From contig JAZKJV010010745.1 of the NCBI GenBank assembly GCA_037367405.1, positions 620,001 through 684,000 of the forward strand: a stretch of DNA of 64,000 nt. The letters run 5' to 3'. This stretch comes from Ottelia alismoides (taxonomy: Eukaryota > Streptophyta > Magnoliopsida > Alismatales > Hydrocharitaceae). The position numbers and the translations under genes were made by a program. The notes under the pieces are model-generated. The model worked only from the letters and a program-made list of their open reading frames with translations. It was not told where the DNA came from and ran no database searches. Below are positions 1-9,045 of the stretch, in pieces (the first letter of the stretch is position 1; every line of letters begins with the position of its first letter).

Positions 1-894
1 AGGTTCGGCGTAGGCTCGGTCCACCCGAGCCTATAGGTTCAGAGTGGAGGCTCGAGTGGCATCTGATGTCGCCACGTGGCATCATCCTACCCGCCCGATC
101 CCGTAGATCGGATGGCAACTGTGCTTCCTCCTCCACCGTGGGCCACCGGAGGAGGCTGTGCTCCGGCGAACCTCTGTGGACTCCGCCACCCCTTGCGAGG
201 CTATCTGAGGTTCATGGAAGCTTTCTGGAAGTGTGGCGGAGGTCTTGGAGTCTAGGCGAGGCTCCGGGGATGATCGGAGGTCGAGGGCAGGGAAGCCTCA
301 CCGGATTAGATATGCTTGAAGGTGGTCCGATGCAGACTCCGGCCAATGAAGTACCTGCAAGCGTTAGAGATAGCCGAAGCTTGTGCGAATGCGTGTGAGT
401 GAGAGGTGAAGCGAGTGGATGGCCGTGAAGCGACGGGAATGGTGGCCTGAGGTCATCTCCTCCGACAGAGCTGGAGGAGAGGGGAATCAGAGCGGGGGAG
501 GTTTCGGAGAAAGGGAGATGGGTCGGCGAAAACGAGGGTGGTCGGGCGGAGATGGTAGGTTGATCGGATGAGGGTAACTGTGGTTTATGGAGTCGGAAAA
601 ATTAAGAAAAGAATTAACAAAACTCACCTCGCCGGAGCGAGGTGTTGGCGGAGGGAACAGCTTGGGCGGAGGACCTGGGTGGTCCTCGGGTCGTCGCCCG
701 CGAGGCCAGCTGCGGTCCTCGGAGCTCAGTGGTGTCGGAGACACCGGGGCACGGCGGAGCACCGCCGTGGGTCAACACCGGGCCAACCCCATTATCGCCT
801 CGACTTTCTGCCCCTCCGCTGTCACCGGAGGGGCGGAGGAAGCTAGGGAAAAGCCCAAGAATGGTGGACGGCGATGGCGGTAGCGGAGGATGGC

Positions 895-902
895 TATTTA
901 AA
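895..902 (-). promoter_or_regulatory. TATA-like box of element 1 LTR (left copy)
   Basis: On the minus strand the bases read TTTAAATA, at the edge of the GC-rich part of the LTR. The same octamer is kept in the other LTR at 6310-6317. This fits a U3 promoter firing along the element's sense strand. The assignment rests on position and base composition only. Confidence 0.45.
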
Positions 903-1140
903 GGTGGAGGAGGTCGACGGTTACGTGGGTCGGAGGGGGGTTTTGAGTGGAGATTTTGATGGCTGGGCGTAATGGCGGTGAGTAAGGAAGGTTGTGCGAG
1001 GAAGGCGGGGGATTGGGCTGCGAGAGGGAGGCGTTACGAGAGGAGGTGGGTGGCTGGAGCGCCTTCTAAAATAGGAAGGGGGCGGAGGTTTCACCTGATG
1101 TAACGGTTGGAGGGTGAGGTACTCGGGAAGTAGGAGACGA

Positions 1141-1560
1141 TCGATCAACCGTTGGATCTAGCGATCCAACGGGTAGGATGAGGGCGCGAACGGAGGGTTA
1201 GGATCAGATCAAAAGATCTGATCCGACGGTGGGGATTAGGCGCCATTGATCGGTTTAGATGACTAGGAGAGGAAGATCAAACGACGAGGCTTGAAGGAGT
1301 GTCGTGGAGGGCGGACATCCGTTTGATTCTAGTGGGATCAGACGGCTAAGGAGATAGGGTGACGTGGCACGAGGATCGCCGTGGTATGGAAAGAGGATCG
1401 GAGGGCTGGTGTTTAGGCGCTAAGGGGCGGCTCAGATTTGATCTGGGGATTCGATCGTACGGTGGAAGATAGAGCGGGTTATGGACGGTGAGGATGAGGG
1501 CGATGATGGAATGATCTAACGGCCCAGGAGAGGGCCGGGTGGCGGAAGATGAAGCGGGCC
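1141..1560. repeat. GATC-rich palindrome cluster in element 1 LTR
   Basis: The motif GATCnnACGG recurs at about 1163, 1219, 1339, 1453 and 1512, with a weaker form at 1274. Two perfect 10-bp inverted repeats are embedded: CCGTTGGATC at 1149-1158 against 1163-1172, and GGATCAGATC at 1201-1210 against 1215-1224. The first is intact in the right LTR (6564-6587); the second has decayed there. Possible transcription-factor or silencing sites in U3; function is inference. Confidence 0.6.
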
Positions 1561-2046
1561 ACGTGGGCGGCCCAGAGGGCGCCACATGGCCCAATCAGAG
1601 CAATTTAAAAATAAATACAAAGAAAAATATAAAAGAAATAGTTAGAGACCGAATTTGGAAAAGTCAAAACATGAAATTTGCTCGTCTCGATGAGATCTAC
1701 AACTTTCATGTTGGTCAAAAAGCCAAAAGAGGTCATCTGTACAAAAACTATTTTTGGGGGTATTTTTAAGGGGATAAAAACACCGATTTTGTGGTTTTGA
1801 ATTGTTTTTGTATTTTTTAGTGGTTTTAAAGGTCAGTGAAATATAGACAAAGTGTCTACCTAATTTTTAGGGGTTTTTGAATGATAAAATAATTACTTTA
1901 AAAATAATTAAATACAAATAATTAAAGGCTAATTATACACAATATGGTACATGATAAAAATAGAGTTTTAAAGGTGATTTTATTGGTTTATTTAGGACAG
2001 GGGTTTTAATACGTGACTTTTAGCATGATGAATACGAGATTCATCA

Positions 2047-2061
2047 TACCCCTATACTTAA
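2047..2061 (-). promoter_or_regulatory. Polypurine tract of element 1
   Basis: On the minus strand the sequence TTAAGTATAGGGGTA runs directly into TGATGAA, the start of the LTR. In this position it would be the plus-strand DNA primer site during reverse transcription. It shares AAGTATAGGGG with the tract of element 2 (27178-27190). Confidence 0.8.
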
Positions 2062-3766
2062 ACCATGCTCGTCCTCGAGCATCTAAAGAATGAAGGAGTC
2101 GGATTAATTCCTGACAGTGCGTGTGAAAAATTCAAGGCTTGATCTTTCGAAGACCCTTGACCTAAGTGATCCTAAAATTCTGGGTTTATCCAAGCCTTAG
2201 TCAGAAGGAATCCAACTTCTCTGATTATCAGACTCTCTTTTTGTACATATAATATAAGGATATGACACTTAGTGTACTGCATTTCATGAGAGCCGAGTCG
2301 ATGCATCGCCCAAAGTTCCAGTCCCAAAGACTCTCCTCTAGACCTCATCCTCAATACTAGGGAATAAGTCTATTCTTGCTTCAGTCAACCGTCTCTATTG
2401 TTTGTCAGACTTGAAAATGTAGATGGATGGCCAGATGATGGAGGGACATGGGATTGTGTCAAATTTTCTCACCCTCACATTGGAACAATGGGCCTCTCGA
2501 GTGCCTCTTACTCAACACATGTATATTATTATTTTGTTGATCAATGTGTCCGTCAAGAGAGTTGGAGTCGTCTGCACTTGTTTTTCTGGGAATACACCGG
2601 GGTGTGTCTCTTTTGAGTATCTAAGATACCTTCGACACCCAGACTTGTAGCATTTACGATGCAGAGCCCTTTTTCGGTGCCAGCCCGACTCCTGATCCTA
2701 ATTAGCGCTTGGTCCAAGTGGACACTTTAAAAATGTTTGGGAGCGCTCGCCATTGGTGGAAGCTCATTTCTAATTTAACCTTGATGATTGAGCTTTTTCT
2801 TTGACATTTCATTTCTTTTGTTGGCTAGCTCCACTGCTTTTACCAAGAGATTGGCGCACACTGATCAACAAATTCCCTTAAATTTCATCACACCCTGGCA
2901 CTTTTAGGTAAATATCAAGAGATAGCATATGAATCTTGTTCACATACTGGCTAGGGTTTTTGCTGACACTCAGGTTTTCTGAAGCCTTCATTAACTTTAT
3001 CCCATCCTCGAATATCATAAGATCGGGTCTAAATTTAAATCTCTGATCCTAGTTCCTCAAGTGATATCTCATCTCAGCTCATCAATCATGCAGTTGTGGA
3101 AGTGACTGTGCTGATCATATTTTCTTGAAAGTAGAGATAAAGAGTGCAATATAGCACTCAAATCTTTCAAACCAGAGGAGTGTGGATATTTGAGTCAGAA
3201 AAACCCTAATGACTAAGGCATGTTAACTCAGACTCTCAAGATCCCAGAGATCCAGTGTCCTCAAAATCCTCAAGCCCTGCGTGAGTGTGAATGTGTCAGG
3301 AATACACCAACTTCAAGGGTTAGTGAATTTTAGTGTGATTTTTATCTTTTGCAAATTTTTATGGGTTTTAATTTTATACTTTTTTTTAATTCCTCGGAGA
3401 GACAATGACTGGCCCAGGCTCAAATAAAAGTATACACTTTCAGCCAGTATGGGTGTAAGTACGGGCCGAGGCCCGTGTTACTTGAGGACGGGGCCGTATG
3501 CGATGTCCTCTAAACCACCCACTCTGCTAAGGGAGACCGAGGTTCCCTCACTGAAAATGCCTACTAAACCTAGTAGTCAGAGTCAATCTCCAAGAAAGGT
3601 TTTTTTTAAAGGAATATTTACAAAAATTAATCCTTCAATTTTTAATTTTTTACAGGTTTTTACTCAGTTCACTAGTTTACCAAAACCCAGCCCGAATAAA
3701 ATAAAATTTTAAAAAGTTTTAAAACGCGAGCTAAGGCTAAAGTAAAATACAATAATATATGGTATA

Positions 3767-3972
3767 CCCCCCTATACTTAAAATTTGCTATGTCCCCATA
3801 GCACAAGTGCCATGAAGCCAAGGCTCGGTTCAAGTACAAGGTGATATAGTGGAACTGAGGAGGAGGGTCCCCCTATACTTAGGCTGAAATTGGCCTAAGT
3901 ACAAGAAAACGGGATGTGGGAAGGAAGAGCAGGCAGGTCCCCCCTATACTTAGGCTACAAATAGCCTAAGTA
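3767..3972 (-). repeat. Three internal polypurine-like units, two with stem-loops (element 1)
   Basis: In plus coordinates CCCCCCTATACTTA occurs at 3767-3780, and closely related forms at 3869-3881 and 3940-3952. The latter two form perfect stems: TACTTAGGC 3876-3884 with GCCTAAGTA 3893-3901, and TACTTAGGCT 3947-3956 with AGCCTAAGTA 3963-3972. Read on the element's sense strand each is a hairpin followed by AGTATAGGGGG, a near copy of the true 3' polypurine tract. Element 2 has the same arrangement at 24633-25165 in its own sense orientation. Confidence 0.8.
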
Positions 3973-3983
3973 AGGTCTGCGTT

Positions 3984-4140
3984 GGGGGGGGGGGGGGGTT
4001 CTATGATACAAGGGAGAGGGGGAGGGGGGTCGTGAAAAATAGATATACACACACACCCAGAGAGAGAGAGAGATAGTGAATTATACAGGGGGAGGGTGAG
4101 TATGTGCATGTGCAGTGTAGGTGTGTGGGGGGGGGGAATT
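3984..4140. repeat. G-run and purine low-complexity block
   Basis: A run of 15 G at 3984-3998 is followed by GGGAGAGGGGGAGGGGGG, an AC repeat, an AG repeat and further G-runs up to about 4135. Several closely spaced runs of three or more G on one strand could form G-quadruplexes. Runs of this kind are also sequencing-error hot spots. Confidence 0.75.
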
Positions 4141-4458
4141 TTTTTTTGAGTACAATATGCAAGACTAAAAATAAATATGCAGATGCAGTGTTTTTTTTAC
4201 AACATGCAATGCAAGTTGACTGACAAAAATCCTAGCATTTCTTCACGGCTTCTTTTGCGGCCTCTTCAGCGGAAGCTCCCGACTTCGCGCCTCCATGACG
4301 ATCAGGCGTCCCCGATTTTCATGGGCCCTGCCACAAAAGAAAAAAGTTAGAAACTCAAAGAAATTAAATCAGCAAGAAATGATGCATGAAATGAGGACCT
4401 AAAATTTTTTGAAATAAATAAAAAATCAAATCCAAAAAAAAATTAAGCAAAGCCGCAT

Positions 4459-4475
4459 CCCCGACAACGGCGCCA
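4459..4475 (-). promoter_or_regulatory. Primer binding site, tRNA-Asp type (element 1)
   Basis: The minus strand reads TGGCGCCGTTGTCGGGG, complementary to the 3' end of plant tRNA-Asp including CCA. It is separated from the LTR end by two bases (4476-4477). This priming choice is typical of the Athila/Tat side of Ty3/gypsy and fixes the minus orientation. Confidence 0.85.
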
Positions 4476-4477
4476 TT

Positions 4478-7461
4478 TGATGAACGTAGAATTCGCCTCT
4501 TTAATAAATATAAATAATGCTGTAGTACAGGAGGCAAATTTTGTTCAGCAAAAACCACAGTCTTTGAATGCTGTGGAATATTTATGCTTGGTAAGTGTAC
4601 CAAGGTCGAACACAGGGATACGGCAGCCTAATCTGAGTATTGAATTTTGATTCATGAGGTTTACTGTGATTTAATCTCAATTTCAGGTCCATATGTAAAT
4701 TATGCAAAACTATGCTATTTACAAGGCGATGCCATGATGCATGCATTTTTTATTTTGTTTTTATGCAAGTTATAAAGAGATGCATGGATGAATATGCAAG
4801 AGAAGTTATTTACAGATGAAAGTCTACAATTATACCCTAAAATTATGAGCATCAGAATATATAATGAAATTAGCGTCAATATGAACACATCACTAAAAAT
4901 TGGTCATTCAATCAAGCAAGACAAGTAGAGCATGGTCTCACTTTCCTCATAAAAATTCACTTTAATTAAACAGGAGCAAATGAGAGAATTAAGCATGCTA
5001 AAATATAGAGGACAAAATAAGGATCAAAACGACACTATGCAATTTGGACCTACGATGCTCAAGTTATGCTAAAAACAGTGCAAGGGCATAAATGTAATAA
5101 AAATGCAAGAAAAATAAAGGATAACTATTACATTTAGGTCCCTGGAAGGACCTAAATGTAAATACCGAAAACCGCCTGGGCCTTTGAGTAATTTTCCATG
5201 CGCGCAAGGGCCTTTTTGTAATTCTTCCAAACCTTGAGGGCTTCCCTGTAAAATACCCCAGGTGCGCACGCGGAGTACGTGCCTGGAGGACCATTCTGCA
5301 ATTACCAAAAATATCGGGGTCCTTCGTGTAAATTACCCACGCCCTCACGTACGGTGCATGTGAGGGCCCAGGCTCGGGTGCTCCCTGCAGGTTCGGTCCA
5401 CGTGAACTCTTCTGGAGGTTCGGCGCAGGCTCGGTCCACCCGAGCCTATAGGTTCAGAGTGGAGGCTCGGGTGGCATCTGATGTCGCCACGTGGCATCAT
5501 CCTACCCGCCCGATCCCGTAGATCGGACGGCAACTGTGCTTCCTCCTCCACCGCGGGCCACCGGAGGAGGCTGTGCTCCGGCGAACCTCTGTGGACTCTG
5601 CCACCCCTTGCGAGGCTATCTGAGGTTCATGGAAGCTTTCTGGAAGTGTGGTGGAGGTCTTGGAGTCTAGGCGAGGCTCCAGGGATGATCGGAGGTCGAG
5701 GGCGGGGAAGCCTCACCGGAGAAGATATGCTTGAAGGTGGTCCGATGCAGACTCCGGCCAATGAAGTACCTGCAAGCGTTAGAGATAGCCGAAGCTTGTG
5801 CGAATGCGTGTGAGTGAGAGGTGAAGCGAGTGGACGGCCGTGAAGCGACGGGAATGGTGGCCTGAGGTCATCTCCTCCGGCGGAGTTGGAGGAGAGGGGA
5901 ATCGGAGCGGGGGAGGTTTCAGAGAAAGGGAGATGGGTCGGCGAAAACGAGGGTGGTCGGGCGGAGATGGTAGGTTGATCGGATGAGGGTAACTGTGGTT
6001 TATGGAGTCGGAAAAATTAAGAAAAGAATTAACAAAACTCACCTCGCCGGAGCGAGGTGTTGGCGGAGGGAACAGCTTGGGCGGGGGACCTGGGTGGTCC
6101 TCGGGTTGTCGCCCGCGAGACCAGCTGCGGTCCTCGGAGCTCAGTGGTGTCGGAGACACCGGGGCACGGCGGAGCACCGCCGTGGGTCAACACCGGGCCA
6201 GCCCCATTTTCGCCTCGACTTCCTGCCCCTCCGCTGTCACCGGAGGGGCGGAGGAAGCTAGGGAAAAGCCCAAGAATGGTGGACGGCGATGGTGGTAGCG
6301 GAGGATGGCTATTTAAAGGTGGAGGAGGTCGACGGTTACGTGGGTCGGAGGGGGGTTTTGAGTGGAGATTTTGATGGCTGGGCGTAATGGCGGCGAGTAA
6401 GGAAGGTTGTGCGAGGAAGGCGGGGGATTGGGCTGCGAGAGGGAGGCGTTACGAGATGGGGTGGGTGGCTGGAGCGCCTTCTAAAATAGGAAGGGGGCGG
6501 AGGTTTCACCTGATGTAACGATTGGAGGGTGAGGTACTCGGGAGGTAGGAGACGATCGATCAACCGTTGGATCTAGCGATCCAACGGGTAGGATGAGGGC
6601 GCGAACGAAGGGTTAGGATCAGATCAAAAGTTCTGATCTGACGGTGGGGATTAGGCGCCATTGATCGGTTTAGATGACTAGGAGAGGAAGATCAAACGGC
6701 GAGGCTTGAAGAGGTGTCGTGGAGGGCGGACATCCGTTTGATTCTTGTGGGATCAGACGGCTAAGGAGATAGGGTGACTTGGCGCGAGGATCGCCGTGGG
6801 ATGGAAAGAGGATCGGAGGGCTGGTGTTTAGGCGCTAAGGGGCGGCTCAGATTTGATCTGGGGATTCGATCGTACGGTGGAAGATAGAGCGGGTTATGGA
6901 CGGTGAGGATGAGGGCGATGATGGAATGATCTAACAGCCCAGGAGAGGGCCGGGTGGCGGAAGATGAAGCAGGCCACGTGGGCGGCCCAGAGGGCGCCAC
7001 GTGGCCCAATCAGAGCAATTTAAAAATAAATACAAAGAAAAATATAAAAGAAATAGTTAGAAGCCGAATTTGGAAAAAGTCAAAACATGAAAGTTGCTCG
7101 TCTCGATGAGATCTACAACTTTCATGTTGGTCAAAAAGCCAAAAGAGGTCATCTGTACAAAAACTATTTTTGGGGGTATTTTTAAGGGGATAAAAACACC
7201 GATTTTGTGGTTTTGAATTGTTTTTGTATTTTTTAGTGGTTTTAAAGGTCAGTGAAATATAGACAAAGTGTCTACCTAATTTTTAGGGGTTTTTGAGTGA
7301 TAAAATAATTACAGAAAAATAATTAAATACAAATAATTAAAGGCTAATTATACACAATATGGTACATGATAAAAATAGAGTTTTAAAGGTGATTTTATTG
7401 GTTTATTTAGGACAGGGGTTTTAACACGTGACTTTTAGCATGATGAATACGAGATTCATCA
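4478..7461 (-). mobile_element. Element 1, right LTR (5' LTR in element orientation), complete
   Basis: This 2984-bp LTR is bounded by TGATGAA at 4478 and TTCATCA at 7461. The primer site abuts its left end. A short motif near that end (CCAAGGTCGAACACAGGGAT, about 4600-4619) has a counterpart near the 3' end of the element 2 LTR, suggesting a shared R/U5 signal; just before it CTTGGTA (4587-4593) pairs with TACCAAG (4598-4604). A hairpin CACCTCGC/GCGAGGTG at 6040-6059 matches 625-644 in the left copy. Flanking base CCTGG (7462-7466) should be the target duplication, but its partner is off-window. Confidence 0.9.
6310..6317 (-). promoter_or_regulatory. TATA-like box of element 1 LTR (right copy)
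   Basis: Minus-strand TTTAAATA at the same LTR position as 895-902. In this 5' LTR it would drive the genomic transcript leftwards. Confidence 0.45.
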
Positions 7462-8147
7462 CCTGGGTGTAGGATCACACGACCAAGGAAGACCGAAATG
7501 TCTGTGTCTGCATTCGGTGACTTGGATGTATGTAGGTCAATATTATTCACCTCAGTAGCAGCATGGGTAGCCTCGATAGTTGGATCCTCATGTGTCTCTC
7601 CTTGGGTTGTGTTTGGGGTATGTGGAGAGGTTTGTTCCTGTGGAGGGTCTATCTCGGTGGTTTCCTCTGTGTCACGACTATCGATTTCATGTTCGGTTGT
7701 CTCAGGCTCAGGTGTGTCCTCGAGAGTTTGATCATTAAGGCCTTGGTTAGAGAATTTTATGTCTCGAGTCTTGCAATAAATAGTCGCTCTAGTAGGGGCT
7801 AAGAATAGTTTTCCCAGAATGATGGGAGACTCGAACAACTCTCCTCGATGTTCAATGTCCAGAACAAAAAAAGTCGGTTATATGTTGATACCTTGGAATC
7901 TCATGACGACATAAAGACTTTCTCTCGGTCTTTTTGTGGATCGGTTTGGAAATTGAACGATTACTCTAGTCTTTCCGAGCGATCCGAGTTTGAGTCGGTC
8001 AAACAGGACTTCGGGGATGTACAGGGTGGAATCACCGTCAAACAGAATGTGAGTAAAGTTGGTATCCTCAATTTCATAGGTGACCCTAGTCAACCGTTTG
8101 ACTCTATGACTTTTGCTCTTTTTTGTCATCACCATTGAAGTGGTCAT
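7462..8147 (-). pseudogene. Ty3/gypsy (Athila/Tat-like) retropepsin remnant
   Basis: Two minus-strand frames together read like the aspartic protease region of an Athila/Tat polyprotein. The frame 8147-7878 has a decayed catalytic neighbourhood (FDGDST) followed by PEVLFDRLKLGSLGKTRV, and the frame below about 7838 has SPIILGKLFLAPTRATI, the usual end of this domain. Stops and a frame change separate them, and the second frame runs on into an acidic, threonine-rich tail before entering the element 1 LTR. Element 1 has therefore inserted into an older gypsy copy. No RT or integrase continues in the window. Confidence 0.6.
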
Positions 8148-9045
8148 AATGATTAAATGAAATTTAGTTCTATGTCTCTTTCTGTCTATCTTCTTATATG
8201 ATAATCAACTATTCACAAATCTCTGAAGATCGGGCACATACTCTATGGCCTTGATTAATGAAAACTCTAAGATCAAATTTTTGCAAAATGCTTCCATTTC
8301 AAATGTTGTCCATTTTTTTTAATTTTCTAATTTTCATTTTTTGGTTTTTTATTAACGTCATGGAATAATCACTGGACTGGTCAGTGCATGTGGTGTCTAT
8401 GCTTAAATTTTTTACACATGATTTATCTCGGGTTCACTTTGTGGCATCATCACTTCTCCTTAGGTGTTCATCATATTTTTAACCATTTAGATGACATCAT
8501 CAAGTTGTTCAGGCAATGCATTGACTATTTAATTAATTCGAGCTATGTCATCTGTTATCGTCTCATGACTTGGAGATGAATAACTGTACTTGTCATGTTG
8601 TGACTCCGACATGCAATCTTAGGCCAAGTAACAGTCATTTTCAGTGGTGGTGGCTTGGTCACGGGTCCTTTTTCCTTGACACTAGATCTTAACTTTTTGG
8701 TTAAAGGAAATCTGATCGTACTTGGGAAGAGAGTCATCTCGAGTAGGGGATAGTTCAAACAATAAATTCTCAATCATAAGCAATAGTCGTGTTTCTCTAT
8801 CAAAATAAGTTACGCTCATGTACATCCTCGAATTTGCTCACTCCATTATGTCAGCGTCATGATCATTCAATTTTGCGAGAGGTTGATATCTTGATAATTC
8901 AACCGAAGAAGGAGTGCGGTATAATCAGGGTAAAGCGTATGATGGCTGAGAAAGAATCAACTCAAAGAGTGGGTTCTCCTAATATGAGAACGGAGACAAA
9001 GATAGTCGGGATTCAATCATGTAAGCTCGACCCACAGTGTCTAGG
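8148..9045. other. Decayed repeat DNA between protease remnant and old LTR
   Basis: Only short frames on both strands, none recognisable. It may be more of the same gypsy internal region (a minus frame at 8555-8773 lies upstream of the protease remnant), but no domain supports that. Confidence 0.35.

Larger units (their letters stand above)
1..2046 (-). mobile_element. Element 1, left LTR (3' LTR in element orientation), cut by window edge
   Basis: This stretch aligns end to end with 5416-7461 with scattered substitutions and very few indels, and lies on the far side of a 2.4-kb internal region, so the two are the LTRs of one element. About 930 bp of this copy lie left of the window. The LTR ends ...GATTCATCA at 2046, the inverse of the TGATGAA that opens the right LTR at 4478. 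Orientation is minus because the primer site abuts the right LTR and the polypurine tract abuts this one. Short ORFs in the GC-rich part (for example 66-398 and 587-883) recur in both LTRs but have no recognisable domain and are not called as genes. Confidence 0.9.
2047..4477 (-). mobile_element. Element 1 internal region, non-coding
   Basis: This 2.43-kb region lies between the LTRs, shorter than one LTR (2984 bp). It has no open frame resembling gag, protease, integrase or reverse transcriptase; the longest frames are under 90 codons. It holds a primer site at its right end, a polypurine tract at its left end, three internal polypurine-like hairpin units (3767-3972) and a G-rich low-complexity block (3984-4140). 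This is the build of a non-autonomous derivative depending on enzymes from another Ty3/gypsy element. Confidence 0.85.

Noticed and set aside
66..959. Overlapping 90-110-codon frames in the GC-rich part of the element 1 LTR, repeated at 5481-6374
   Set aside because: They recur only because the LTR is duplicated; three overlapping phases are equally open and none resembles a protein family.
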